57,475 bases of DNA from Gammaproteobacteria bacterium (lineage in GTDB: Bacteria; Pseudomonadota; Gammaproteobacteria; Steroidobacterales; Steroidobacteraceae): NCBI GenBank assembly GCA_028293765.1, contig JAQGOG010000145.1, positions 1 through 57,475 on the forward strand, written 5' to 3'. A program made the translations under genes and the position numbers. Numbering within the stretch: position 1 is the stretch's first letter; each line of letters begins with the position of its first letter. Below, one piece after another: positions 36,751-45,487 of the stretch. The notes beneath the pieces were generated by a model that saw only the letters and a list, made by a program, of their open reading frames with translations, had not been told where the DNA came from and did no database searches.

Positions 36751-37107
36751 TTACGCACGCTCGCCCATGGCTTGCGCGTAGCCTTCCGGCTTGAAGCCGA
36801 CGAGCAGGCGTTTGCCGAGCTCCAGGACGGGTCGCTTGATCATGGCAGGCTGCGCGAGCATCAAGCCGATGGCCTTGCGCTCATCGAGGTCCAGCTTTTG
36901 CGCCTCCGGCAGCTTGCGAAAAGTCGTGCCCGCGCGGTTCAGCAGCGTCTCCCAACCGGCCTCGCCGCACCAGCGGGCCAGGACGCCGGAGTCGATGCCG
37001 GCGGTCTTATAGTCGTGAAAGGTGTACTTCACGTCATGGCCGTCGAGCCATGCACGTGCCTTTTTCATAGTGTCGCAGTTCTTGATTCCGTAGAGCGTGT
37101 TGGCCAA
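36751..37107 (-). CDS. ArsC/Spx-like thioredoxin-fold reductase (YffB type)
   Basis: 118 residues. MANTLYGIKNCDTMKKARAW has the single active Cys11 followed by DT, and TAGIDSGVLARWCGEAGWE, NRAGTTFRKL and AMIKRPVLE are typical of the ArsC-like YffB group. Such proteins use glutathione-dependent chemistry; arsenate reduction is not shown for most. No arsenic genes adjoin it. It faces the IorB-type gene tail to tail, with 57 bases between. Confidence 0.88.
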   Translation of the reverse strand: MANTLYGIKNCDTMKKARAWLDGHDVKYTFHDYKTAGIDSGVLARWCGEAGWETLLNRAGTTFRKLPEAQKLDLDERKAIGLMLAQPAMIKRPVLELGKRLLVGFKPEGYAQAMGERA

Positions 37108-37144
37108 GGCAATGATCCTCCGTAGGTAGATGACGGATTCGCTG

Positions 37145-38284
37145 TTATTTTCCGGTCCTGAAACGCGTCCACGCGCGCGTGCGCAGACGTACGTACTGCT
37201 CGCTCTTGGGGCGCTCCGGAATCAGCCGTGCCGCCAGATCGCCATCCGGAAAGATCGCGGCATTGGCGAGCTCCGGCTGCACCTGGGGCTGTGAGGCCCG
37301 GTTGCCGTTGGGGAAACGGATGGCGTTGGTATTATCGGCCGCAACCCTCGCATCCATCAGGAAATCGATGAAGCGGTGCGCGTTGTCGGCGTGCGGCGCA
37401 TCCGCCGGGATGGCCGCAACATCGAACCACATGACTGCGCCCTCGCGCGGAATGGTGTAACGAACCTGCTCGCCGTTGCCCGCGATACGGGTGCGCTCCT
37501 GGGCCTGCATCGCATCGCCGTTGCTGGCGATGATGAGGCATAACTCCCCGGAGGCGAGCTCGTCGACCAGGGAACCGGAGCTGATCCTGCGGATGAAGGG
37601 ACGCACTGCCATGAGAGCATCCTGAGCGCGCTGCAGACTTCCGGCGGTTTCGCTGTTGGGCGGTTCACCGAGCCAGGCGAGCACGCTGGGAAAGATGACA
37701 TTGGGCGATTCGTAGAGCCCGATGCCGCAATCGGCAAACCGCGCGGCGACTTTCGGGTCGAACAGCATCGACCAGCTGTCCACCGGTGGCTGCGGCATGC
37801 GCGCGCGGATTTTCCCGGCATCGTACGCAAATCCGGTGATCCCCCACGTGTAGACCACGGCGTGCGCATTGCCCGGGTCCATGGCGGCGAGGCGCCGCAT
37901 GATCGCGGGATCCATATTTTTGAGGTGCGGCAGCTCTGTCTTGTCCAGCGAGCGGAAGACACCGGCAGGAATCAGCCTTTCCAGATAAGCGCCGGAGGGA
38001 AACACGACGTCATAGCCGGAGTGCCCGGCGAGCAGCCGGGTCTCGAGCGTGTTGTTTGAATCGAAGACGTCATAGCGCACGCTGATGCCGTACTTCGACT
38101 CGAACTCGTGCAGCAGCTCCGGCTTGAGGTAGTCGTACCAGTTATAGACATTGACGACCTTCTCCTCGGCCACCACGGCGGAAGGCGCGGAATGCCGCTG
38201 CCCGCAGCCGGCCAGCAGCACGCACAGCAGCGCCGCGCAGCCGCGCAAGGGCCGGCAGAGAGCTCGTTTGATTAGCGACGGCAA
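37145..38284 (-). CDS. PotD/PotF-like polyamine-binding lipoprotein, orphan
   Basis: 379 residues. Lipobox LAGC (Cys27) after a basic signal, so it is lipid-anchored. The periplasmic-binding fold is that of spermidine/putrescine binders: VVNVYNWYDYLKPELLHEFE, VFDSNNTLETRLLAGHSGYD, YTWGITGFAYD. No permease or ATPase genes (potGHI-like) are next to it, so it may work with a remote transporter or as a sensor. It lies 18 bases after the GtrA-GT39 gene, probably in the same transcript. Confidence 0.87.
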   Translation of the reverse strand: MPSLIKRALCRPLRGCAALLCVLLAGCGQRHSAPSAVVAEEKVVNVYNWYDYLKPELLHEFESKYGISVRYDVFDSNNTLETRLLAGHSGYDVVFPSGAYLERLIPAGVFRSLDKTELPHLKNMDPAIMRRLAAMDPGNAHAVVYTWGITGFAYDAGKIRARMPQPPVDSWSMLFDPKVAARFADCGIGLYESPNVIFPSVLAWLGEPPNSETAGSLQRAQDALMAVRPFIRRISSGSLVDELASGELCLIIASNGDAMQAQERTRIAGNGEQVRYTIPREGAVMWFDVAAIPADAPHADNAHRFIDFLMDARVAADNTNAIRFPNGNRASQPQVQPELANAAIFPDGDLAARLIPERPKSEQYVRLRTRAWTRFRTGK

Positions 38285-38302
38285 CGCGTACCCGGCGTCA
38301 GG

Positions 38303-40267
38303 TCATTCGGCCGCAGGAACGTTTTTATAACCGTAGGCGACGCGATAGTAGTAGCGCCGGATGAGTCGGCCGTCGCGGGTCATCGCCCCCTCCCTGAGCG
38401 CGTCCAGCCGCGTCACACGCGATTCAACGCGCGCTCCCGTCAGATCCTCCGGATTCCATCCGACCAGGAGCAGTGTTCGCCCTTGCTGCAGCGCTGGCGG
38501 GAACCAGCGCTCGTACATCAGGCCATTGTTGCCGAAAAGATGCTCACTCGTAGTCTGGCTCACCGAGCGCGCCTGATCGGGCGCATAGAACGCCAGCTCG
38601 CTCGCGATCATGTATCGATCCATCCCGACCACCAGCGGCTCACTGCCGCTCCTACGGATTTCGTCCCTGACCGCGGCGACCTGCTTCCCGAGATCGCGCC
38701 AGCCGACGGGGACCAGCTCCACCTGTTTACCGTAGCCAACACCCGGAAGACCGAGCACCAGATAATGGAAGAACGCGCCGTAGATGAGCAACAGGGTCAC
38801 CAGGGTCGGTGCCCAGGCGGCGCGGGCCCATGCGGCAGCGCCTTTGAGGGCCTGCTCCCCCGAGGACACCAACCCAAACGCCAACGCCGGGACAGCGGCG
38901 ATCCACAGCGTGCCGGTCCAGTCCAATTTTACGTCGTGACGGATGCTGAAGGCCACGAACACGACGAGAGGAACGAGAACCGGTAACTGCAGGAAGCGCC
39001 ACCGCCGTAAGCCTTCAGCGGCCACGCCGGCAGCGGCTCTGTCAGGGCTACCGCGCAGCGCGGCGGTTACGGTCAGCAGTCCCGGAGGCGTCAGGAACAC
39101 GAGTACGGACGCAATCAGTTTGTGTAGCGAGAACTTGGAGGCCTCCGCAAGCCGGCGCGAAGTCTGGAAAGCGAAGGAGGCCCAATGGTTACTCGCATTC
39201 CAGATGATCACCGGCGAGAAAATGGCCAAGGCGAGCGCGGCGGCCGCGTACGGCACCCAATGCGACAACCAGCGCCGCGACTGCGAATCCAGAACCATGA
39301 AAATGAGCATGGCCGGGACGAGCATGCCGATGGTGTATTTCGACAGCAGCCCGAGTCCCAGACACACACCCGCGCCCCACCACGCCGCCGAACGGCCGCC
39401 GATGAGGGCGCGCTCGAGATAATAGAGCGAGGCGGCCCACGCAGCCGTGAGGGGCACGTCCGGCGTCATGAGGATGCCCGCGAAGAAGAAGTACGGCAAA
39501 ACCTGCATCAACACCAGCGCTACCAGTGCACTCGGCTCACCGAACAGGTTGCGCGTCAGCCGATACGTAAACAAGGACGCTATCGCTCCACATAACAGTG
39601 CGCCGCTGCGCACGCCGAACTCCGTATTGCCGAACACGGCAGTACCGAGCCAGATCAGCCACGCGACCATCGGCGGATGATCGAGGTAACCGATGTCAGG
39701 ATGTTGCGAGTAATTCCAGTAATAGGTCTCCTCGGGAAGGAGCTCGATCTGTGCGCAATAGATGAGACGCAGCAGGGACGCGCAGATGACCACCGCTATC
39801 GCGATTGCCCGCCAGCGCAAACCGCTACCGATCCGCCACGCGCCGGACGATAGCGACAGCGAGTATCCCGCGTTCGTCACGGCCATCGTGACGGCGATGG
39901 CGAACACGATGGCGCCTTGCGCCGGCAGCCCCCATCCCGTCAGCAAGGCGAGCACGCCACCTCGCAGGAACAAGGCTATCAGGCTCACAAGGAACAGGTG
40001 CCCATACAACCGCGGATCGTGCGCTCGCCCCGCACGGGTCACCACGGCCCGCACGTTCAGAAGGTAATTCAACAGAGCGGCTACGGCAAAGCTGACTATG
40101 TGGGCCGGACCGAGCCGCATGCCGGCGCTCAGCGCAGCAATGAAAATGAATGCGTCGGCAAGCGGCCAGATTGCGGTCGCGAGGTAAGCGCCCAGGGATT
40201 TTGGGGCGGTTTCGCCGGAACGGCCGTCGAGCGTGAGCACCCGGACGAGGTCAGCCTGCCACTTCAA
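38303..40267 (-). CDS. GtrA-like domain fused to a GT39/ArnT-like glycosyltransferase
   Basis: 654 residues. Residues about 25-145 have four membrane helices with NYLLNVRAVVT, like the GtrA flippase-type domain. From about 150 on is a GT-C glycosyltransferase of the PMT/ArnT group: LPEETYYWNYSQHPDIGYLD and HPPMVAWLI hold the catalytic acidic residue and the His-Pro-Pro motif, followed by about ten helices and a soluble C-terminal domain. Such enzymes move a sugar from a polyprenyl phosphate to a periplasmic acceptor; GtrA proteins are thought to move the lipid-sugar across. Having both in one chain is notable. Acceptor unknown. Confidence 0.82.
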   Translation of the reverse strand: MKWQADLVRVLTLDGRSGETAPKSLGAYLATAIWPLADAFIFIAALSAGMRLGPAHIVSFAVAALLNYLLNVRAVVTRAGRAHDPRLYGHLFLVSLIALFLRGGVLALLTGWGLPAQGAIVFAIAVTMAVTNAGYSLSLSSGAWRIGSGLRWRAIAIAVVICASLLRLIYCAQIELLPEETYYWNYSQHPDIGYLDHPPMVAWLIWLGTAVFGNTEFGVRSGALLCGAIASLFTYRLTRNLFGEPSALVALVLMQVLPYFFFAGILMTPDVPLTAAWAASLYYLERALIGGRSAAWWGAGVCLGLGLLSKYTIGMLVPAMLIFMVLDSQSRRWLSHWVPYAAAALALAIFSPVIIWNASNHWASFAFQTSRRLAEASKFSLHKLIASVLVFLTPPGLLTVTAALRGSPDRAAAGVAAEGLRRWRFLQLPVLVPLVVFVAFSIRHDVKLDWTGTLWIAAVPALAFGLVSSGEQALKGAAAWARAAWAPTLVTLLLIYGAFFHYLVLGLPGVGYGKQVELVPVGWRDLGKQVAAVRDEIRRSGSEPLVVGMDRYMIASELAFYAPDQARSVSQTTSEHLFGNNGLMYERWFPPALQQGRTLLLVGWNPEDLTGARVESRVTRLDALREGAMTRDGRLIRRYYYRVAYGYKNVPAAE

Positions 40268-40383
40268 CGCTTCAATTCCAAACAGGGGTCATTCGCAGTC
40301 TGCGGTGTCGGGCGCCGTGGATGCTTTCGAGGCAGCGCACAATGATGAACTGCGCGGCAGCAGAGTTCAACCTCGCGGCGGCG

Positions 40384-41997
40384 TCAATCCTCGAGGAAGT
40401 CTTCGTTCCGCACGCTCGCCAGATGCGCCTCGCGCAGATCGAGTTCCCGCTCTATGCGGCGGCGCGCCTCGTCCTTGAGCTCGCCCCGCCGGTATCTTTC
40501 GTTGATGACATCCCGCTCTGCGCAGATGAGCAGCAGCTCGGTTTTATCGCCCTGGAGCACGCGCTCCATCTCCTCGTCATCCGCATCGCTGCGGTTCCTG
40601 GCTTGCCTGAGCCGCTCACGGTACCGGGAGCGAAGCCGCGCCACGATATCTTCCGGGACCCCCCCGGCCTGCAGCGCCTCGAGGCGCTCGAGCGCCGTCT
40701 CGATCGCCTGCTGCCGGATCCGGAATTCCTCGACTCGTTCCGCTAACCGCTCACGACGGCCCGCGTTGGCAAGCCCCAGCGCCCGGACCACCCAGGGCAT
40801 AGTCAGGCCCTGGCCCACCAACGTCACCAGAACGACGACGAAGGTCAGGATCAGCACCAGATCGCGATTGGGAAAGGGCTCCCCAGCGGCCGTCGTGAGC
40901 GGAATCGCGAGTGCCGCCGCCAACGAAACGATGCCACGAACCCCGGTGAACGCGAGTATGAACGGCCACTGCCAGGGCGGTGCCGGATCGCTGCGAGCGA
41001 TCGAGGGGACGAGCCATCGAGGCAGGTACGTCGCGGGATACATCCAGATGAAGCGGGTCAGGATGACTACGATGCAGACGATTGCCGCTGAAGTGGCGAG
41101 CTCGGTCACCGAGTAGTTTTTTATGCCGCCGATGAGCGTGCGTGCCTGCAGACCCGTGAGCAGAAACACCAGGCCCTCGACGACGTAGATGAGGAAATCC
41201 CAGAAAAAAATGCCTTGCAGCCGGGTCGGGGCGCTGATGAGCCGCAACCCGTTCCAGCTGATGTAGAGCCCCGCGGTCACGGTCGCGAGCACTCCGGAGC
41301 CGCCCAGCTGCTCGGGTGGCCAGTAGGCCACGAAGGGTGTCAGCACCGAGAGCAGGATCTCGATGCGCGGTTCGCCGACCCAGCGCCGCAAACGCAGCAT
41401 CAGCCAGCCGACCGCTATGCCCCACAGAAGCTCGCTAATCACGATCGCGACAAAGGTGCCGGCCGCATGAGTGAGCGAGAAGAGACCGCCCCCGACCGCC
41501 GCTACGGCAAATCGATAAAGGATGAGCGCCGTCGCATCGTTGGCGAGACCCTCGCCCTGGAGAATGACGCCGATGCGTCTCGGGAGCTGCATCCTTCTGA
41601 CGATAGACAGCGGCGCAACGGCATCTGGCGGCGAGACGATGGCGCCCAGGACGAAGCCCACTTCCCACGACAAACCCAGCAGCCAGTGACCCGCTGCGGC
41701 AACCGCCGTAGCGGTGAATACGACGCAGCCCACGGCGAGGAGCGAGATCGGCCGCAGATTGAAGCGGAATTCGCACCAGCTCATCGCCACGGATGACGAG
41801 TAGATGATCGGCGGCAGGATGAGAAGCAACACGACATCGGGTGCCAGCCGTACCGCCGGCAGCCCCGGAATCAATGCCAGCAGGACTCCCGCGAGCACCA
41901 GCAGAATCGCCGGCGGAATCTTCAGGCGCGCGGCCATGACGGCAACCGCCGCAATGACCACCAGGAGCATGACCAGGATCTGGATCGTCGCGATCAT
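40384..41997 (-). CDS. CPA1-family Na+/H+ antiporter
   Basis: 537 residues; ATG at 41997 has AGGAG about 10 bases upstream and the protein starts directly with helix 1. About 12 membrane helices with IVSPPDAVAPLSIVRRMQLP and LQGEGLANDATALILYRFAV, the ion-binding region of NhaP/NHE-type exchangers, and AFTGVRGIVSLAAALAIPLT. A charged C-terminal tail of about 120 residues (from GLANAGRRERLAERVEEFR) is predicted cytoplasmic and regulatory. It exchanges Na+ or K+ for protons. Confidence 0.9.
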   Translation of the reverse strand: MIATIQILVMLLVVIAAVAVMAARLKIPPAILLVLAGVLLALIPGLPAVRLAPDVVLLLILPPIIYSSSVAMSWCEFRFNLRPISLLAVGCVVFTATAVAAAGHWLLGLSWEVGFVLGAIVSPPDAVAPLSIVRRMQLPRRIGVILQGEGLANDATALILYRFAVAAVGGGLFSLTHAAGTFVAIVISELLWGIAVGWLMLRLRRWVGEPRIEILLSVLTPFVAYWPPEQLGGSGVLATVTAGLYISWNGLRLISAPTRLQGIFFWDFLIYVVEGLVFLLTGLQARTLIGGIKNYSVTELATSAAIVCIVVILTRFIWMYPATYLPRWLVPSIARSDPAPPWQWPFILAFTGVRGIVSLAAALAIPLTTAAGEPFPNRDLVLILTFVVVLVTLVGQGLTMPWVVRALGLANAGRRERLAERVEEFRIRQQAIETALERLEALQAGGVPEDIVARLRSRYRERLRQARNRSDADDEEMERVLQGDKTELLLICAERDVINERYRRGELKDEARRRIERELDLREAHLASVRNEDFLED

Positions 41998-42197
41998 TCG
42001 TGTTCGGCTCCTGTCCGCACGGGCAGTATGGCCGCACGACGGCCTGGGGATAAAATGTTTGAACGATGTACGCATTGCGAGCCGCTCCCGAGCTTGCGGC
42101 GACCCGGGACGGGTGGGATAGTCCGTCACTTGCCCGCGTGGACCTGGGATGGGCCCGTTATATCCGAACGGACACAGCGTTTGAAGGGGAAATAAGA

Positions 42198-43532
42198 ATG
42201 GCGCAGCGTGTTGGAATTGTCGTAGGCAGCATCGTCGCCGTGGGTCTGTTGGTACTGGCGTGGGCCGCCATTCGCCCGGGACCGCTGGCGTTCGCCGGCA
42301 AGGGCGTGGCGCTGAGCGACTACAGCGGGCAACCGACCGGAGTGCCGGCGGACTTTCAGGACACAGAGCGCCTGGCGCGCGGCCAGTACCTCACGCAAGC
42401 CGCCGACTGCCAGGCGTGCCACACCACGGAGGGAGGCAAGCCTTTCGCGGGCGGCCGCCCGTTCGATACGCAATTCGGCACGATGTACTCGCCCAACATC
42501 ACCCCCGATCAGGAGACCGGCATCGGCAGTTGGAGCGATGCGGAGTTCCTCAAGGCGGTGCACGAAGGAGTCGGCAAGGGCGGCCTGAAGCTGTATCCCG
42601 CCTTTCCTTACGCGTCCTACACCTATCTCACCGATGACGACGTGCTCGCCATCAAGGCGTATCTGTTCAGCCTGACGCCGGAGAAGAACGTCCCGCCCGC
42701 AAACGCCCTGAAGTTCCCGTTCAATCAGCGCTGGCTGATGACGTTCTGGGCCGCCATGTACAACCCGAACACGCGCTTCAAGCCCGTCGCGGACCACACG
42801 CCGACGTGGAACCGGGGCGCGTATCTCGCCGAGGCTCTCGGCCACTGCGGCGAGTGCCATACGCCGCGTACTCCGCTGCAGTCCCTGGACAACCGGCGCA
42901 AGTTCGCCGGCGGCATGGCTGAAGGCTGGCGTGCGTACAATCTCTCGAGCGACAAGGAGTCGGGCATCGGCACCTGGAGCCAGGACGACCTCGTGAGCTA
43001 TCTCAAGACGGGCCATTCGATGGACCGCGGCTCGGCCTTCGGACCCATGGCCGAAGCCGTGCACCTGAGCTTCGCCAAACTGACACCCTCCGACGTGAGC
43101 GCGATCGCCGAGTACGTGCGCAGCGTGCCTCCCGTCGACACGCCCGACCTGCCGGCTCCGAAGAGCGAGCCTGCGCCCGCCGATCCGGCGCAGGGCGTCG
43201 CGATGGATCAGAACACGAAGGGCCGGGAATTCTTTGCCGGCGTCTGCTCGGGTTGCCATGGCTGGACCGGTGCGAACTCGCTGGTCTCGCATTCGACTTT
43301 GACCGGCACCCGCGCGGTCAACGATCCCACCGCGACCAATGTGGCCCTGGCCGTATTGCGAGGCTCGAGCGCGCTGCCGCCCTCTGGCGACATCGCCACC
43401 ATGCCGGCATTTGGCGCCGCGTATTCCGATGCCGATATCGCGGCGGTATCTAACTACGTCACCGCGCGCTTCGGCGCGAAGGGTTCCGCCATCACTGCGG
43501 ATGATGTGCGCAAGCTTCGCGAGACAAACTAG
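42198..43532 (+). CDS. Triheme cytochrome c, membrane-anchored
   Basis: 444 residues; ATG at 42198 with AAGGGGA 7 bases upstream. One N-terminal span (about 5-24) anchors or exports it. Three CxxCH haem sites: CQACH, CGECH and CSGCH, in three cytochrome c domains; the SPNITPDQETGIGSWSDAEF segment is typical of the cytochrome subunit of membrane alcohol, gluconate and IorAB-type dehydrogenases. It would pass electrons from a periplasmic dehydrogenase to quinone or oxidase. No dehydrogenase adjoins it; the IorAB pair at 34037-36693 is a candidate partner. Confidence 0.9.
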   Translation: MAQRVGIVVGSIVAVGLLVLAWAAIRPGPLAFAGKGVALSDYSGQPTGVPADFQDTERLARGQYLTQAADCQACHTTEGGKPFAGGRPFDTQFGTMYSPNITPDQETGIGSWSDAEFLKAVHEGVGKGGLKLYPAFPYASYTYLTDDDVLAIKAYLFSLTPEKNVPPANALKFPFNQRWLMTFWAAMYNPNTRFKPVADHTPTWNRGAYLAEALGHCGECHTPRTPLQSLDNRRKFAGGMAEGWRAYNLSSDKESGIGTWSQDDLVSYLKTGHSMDRGSAFGPMAEAVHLSFAKLTPSDVSAIAEYVRSVPPVDTPDLPAPKSEPAPADPAQGVAMDQNTKGREFFAGVCSGCHGWTGANSLVSHSTLTGTRAVNDPTATNVALAVLRGSSALPPSGDIATMPAFGAAYSDADIAAVSNYVTARFGAKGSAITADDVRKLRETN

Positions 43533-43559
43533 CGCAGCTCGAGAATGTGCAAGGCTTAG

Positions 43560-43598
43560 GGCGCACGCCAGTGTTCATGCGGGCGGGCGCCCTTTTTC
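43560..43598 (+). terminator. Intrinsic terminator after the cytochrome gene
   Basis: GGGCGC (43560-43565) pairs with GCGCCC (43588-43593) and is followed at once by five T (43594-43598). Further partial pairing of the Gly/Cys-rich inner part is possible. It lies 27 bases after the cytochrome stop and just before the convergent slyX end. Confidence 0.5.
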
Positions 43599-43616
43599 AC
43601 CGCGCTCGCGCCCGTT

Positions 43617-43823
43617 TCAATAGTGAGGCGGACGCTCGTCCTCGGGCGTTCGCGCCCCCTCTTCCGACCTCATGGCGCCGACACGCTCCGCCAACGCCTG
43701 GATCTGGGCCCGCAGCGCCTCGATTTCCCGGCTCTGGCGAAACACAACGTCGCTCAACTCGGCGTTCGCGCTTTCCAGGAACGCGATTTTCGTTTCGATT
43801 CGCTCGAGTGCCTCGGGACTCAT
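43617..43823 (-). CDS. slyX: SlyX-family coiled-coil protein
   Basis: 68 residues; ATG at 43823 gives the standard family start (MSPEALERIETKIAFLESAN), with GGTGG a few bases upstream. Heptad repeats run through residues 3-50 (ELSDVVFRQSREIEALRAQI), then an acidic Pro-rich tail ending RPPHY, a SlyX trademark. The function of SlyX is unknown. On the minus strand the dioxygenase relic and exonuclease III lie upstream. Confidence 0.88.
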   Translation of the reverse strand: MSPEALERIETKIAFLESANAELSDVVFRQSREIEALRAQIQALAERVGAMRSEEGARTPEDERPPHY

Positions 43824-43839
43824 TTTTCCACCGCTATTG

Positions 43840-43947
43840 CTAACACCGCGGTCTGACTCGCGTGGCCGAAGCCAGCGGTGCGCGCAGATCCACGCCGCTG
43901 ACTTCCCCCGCAAACAGTGGATGTAATGGTCGGATGGCTATCGTCAT
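43840..43947 (-). pseudogene. 5' relic of a TauD/TfdA-type dioxygenase gene
   Basis: Thirty-five codons starting ATG at 43947 read MTIAIRPLHPLFAGEVSGVD, LRAPLAS, then an unrelated tail and a stop. The first 27 residues match the start of alpha-ketoglutarate-dependent TauD/TfdA dioxygenases (the IRPLHPLFAGEVSGVDLR pattern). The remaining roughly 250 residues, including the iron ligands, are missing, so the gene was truncated by a deletion that brought slyX close by. Confidence 0.6.
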
Positions 43948-43964
43948 GGCAGGTCTGACATCCA

Positions 43965-44759
43965 TCAGGCGAGCGTGATACTGACCGGGCAGTGATCGCT
44001 GCCCATGACATTGGCATGAATCTCGGCGGCCTTCACGGCAGCGCGCAGCTGCGGTGAGACCAGCACGTAGTCGATTCTCCATCCCACATTTCGCGCCCTG
44101 GCGTTGGCGAAGTGGCTCCACCAGCTGTAATGACCATTCCCCTGCGTGAACAGCCGGAACGTATCGACGAAGCCGGCTTCGACCATGTTCTGGAAGCCCT
44201 TGCGCTCCTCGTCGGTGAAGCCTTTCTTGCCGCGATTCGGTTTCGGGTTCGCGAGATCGAGCTCGGTATGGGCGACGTTCAGATCGCCGCAGAAGATGAC
44301 CGGCTTTTTCTCTTCCAGCAGTCTGCAGTAGGCCAGGAACGCCGGATCCCAGTGCTGGAAGCGCAACGCCAGGCGGCTGAGGTCGTCCTTGGCATTCGGG
44401 GTATACACGGTCACCACGTAGAATTTCTCGAACTCCGCCGTGATGACGCGGCCTTCTTCCGCGCTGTCACGCTGCAACTCGTCTGCGAACTGGAAGCGAT
44501 TGGCGAAGTCCTGCGGAAAGCCGTTGATGACGGCAAGCGGCTGCTCCTTCGCGAAAATCGCAGTGCCCGAGTACCCCTTCTTGACGGCGGAGTTCCAGTA
44601 CTCGTGATAGCCGGGCAGCTCGATCTCGATCTGGCCGCGCTCCGCCTTCGTTTCCTGCAGGCAGAGGATATCGGGCTGGTGCGTGGCCATGAATGGCTGG
44701 AACTGCTGCTTTTTCAACGTGGCACGAATGCCATTGACGTTCCAAGAGTAGATTTTCAT
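43965..44759 (-). CDS. xth: Exodeoxyribonuclease III-type DNA repair nuclease
   Basis: 264 residues, ATG at 44759; longer readings upstream lack similarity. All AP-endonuclease/exonuclease III signatures are present: MKIYSWNVNGIRATLKKQQF, LCLQETKAE (metal-binding Glu), FCGDLNVAHTELDLANPKPN, and SDHCPVSITLA (catalytic His) at the C-terminus. It cuts at abasic sites and degrades 3' ends in base-excision repair. Divergent from the DUF4136 lipoprotein gene, with a strong dyad in the gap. Confidence 0.93.
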   Translation of the reverse strand: MKIYSWNVNGIRATLKKQQFQPFMATHQPDILCLQETKAERGQIEIELPGYHEYWNSAVKKGYSGTAIFAKEQPLAVINGFPQDFANRFQFADELQRDSAEEGRVITAEFEKFYVVTVYTPNAKDDLSRLALRFQHWDPAFLAYCRLLEEKKPVIFCGDLNVAHTELDLANPKPNRGKKGFTDEERKGFQNMVEAGFVDTFRLFTQGNGHYSWWSHFANARARNVGWRIDYVLVSPQLRAAVKAAEIHANVMGSDHCPVSITLA

Positions 44760-44807
44760 TCCGGATCTTTCGCATGAGGCTAGGGTAGCGGATGGGGCCG
44801 GAAGTCT

Positions 44808-44840
44808 ACCGCACGACTGTTCCCGGAAGAGTCGTGCGGT
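44808..44840. promoter_or_regulatory. 33-base perfect dyad in a divergent intergenic region
   Basis: ACCGCACGACT (44808-44818) and AGTCGTGCGGT (44830-44840) are 11-base perfect inverted repeats around an 11-base centre. The site lies 49 bases upstream of the exonuclease gene and 90 bases upstream of the DUF4136 gene. There is no T-run, and the centre-to-centre distance of 22 bases (two helical turns) suits a dimeric or tetrameric regulator better than a terminator. Confidence 0.45.
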
Positions 44841-44929
44841 CAACCGAACGCCCGGCAGCGCGTTCGCTTTCAATGGCGCGGGCAATCAGCTCCTCATCGG
44901 GGCCCAGGCTCGCCACGAGGACGGACCTT

Positions 44930-45487
44930 ATGATGAAGCAGCTGATTCGTACCTGCGTCGTTGCCGTTGCGGCGACCGGCGGACTGGCGGCGTGCGCCTC
45001 ACTGCGCGTCACGTCTGACGTGAATACCCCGCTGGTCGCCTCGGTCCATTGCCATACGTATGCGTGGGCAGGTGCGTTCCACGGAAACAGCCCTTTGCGC
45101 AACGGCATTGCCAATCCATTGAATGAGAGCCGCCTGCGCGCCGCGATTGCGGCTCATCTTGCGGCGGCGGGCGTACAGCCGGCGACTGCCGCCGCCGATT
45201 GCCTGGTCGGTTACGGCATCGGCGCCCAAACCGACATCGAGGGCGTTTACCCTGGTGGATATGGTTACGGCTGGGGCTGGCAGGCCGGTTACGGCGGCCC
45301 CTGGGTATGGGACGAGCCCTACGTCTACCACGAAGGAATCGTCGCAGTGGACGTCTATGACAGGAAGAGCAAGCAGCCGATGTGGCATGCCTCGGCGGAC
45401 CAGAGCCTCTACGGCCTGACAGGCCCCGATGCCGAGAAGAAAATAGAAGCCGCAGTCGCCGCGATCTTCACGAAATACCCGCACTGA
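44930..45487 (+). CDS. DUF4136-like outer-membrane lipoprotein
   Basis: 185 residues; ATG at 44930 (or 44933) with GAGGA about 8 bases upstream. Lipobox LAAC (Cys22). The pattern VTSDVNTPLVASVHCHTYAW, then LRAAIAAHLAAAGVQPATAAADCLVGY and a C-terminal IEAAVAAIFTKYP fits DUF4136. A Gly/Tyr/Trp-rich loop sits in the middle (VYPGGYGYGWGWQAGYGGPW). These lipoproteins are common, with unknown function. It stands as a single gene. Confidence 0.8.
   Translation: MMKQLIRTCVVAVAATGGLAACASLRVTSDVNTPLVASVHCHTYAWAGAFHGNSPLRNGIANPLNESRLRAAIAAHLAAAGVQPATAAADCLVGYGIGAQTDIEGVYPGGYGYGWGWQAGYGGPWVWDEPYVYHEGIVAVDVYDRKSKQPMWHASADQSLYGLTGPDAEKKIEAAVAAIFTKYPH

Noticed and set aside
42126..43292. 388-codon minus-strand open reading frame
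   Set aside because: Antisense to the triheme cytochrome gene, which has three haem sites in the other frame.
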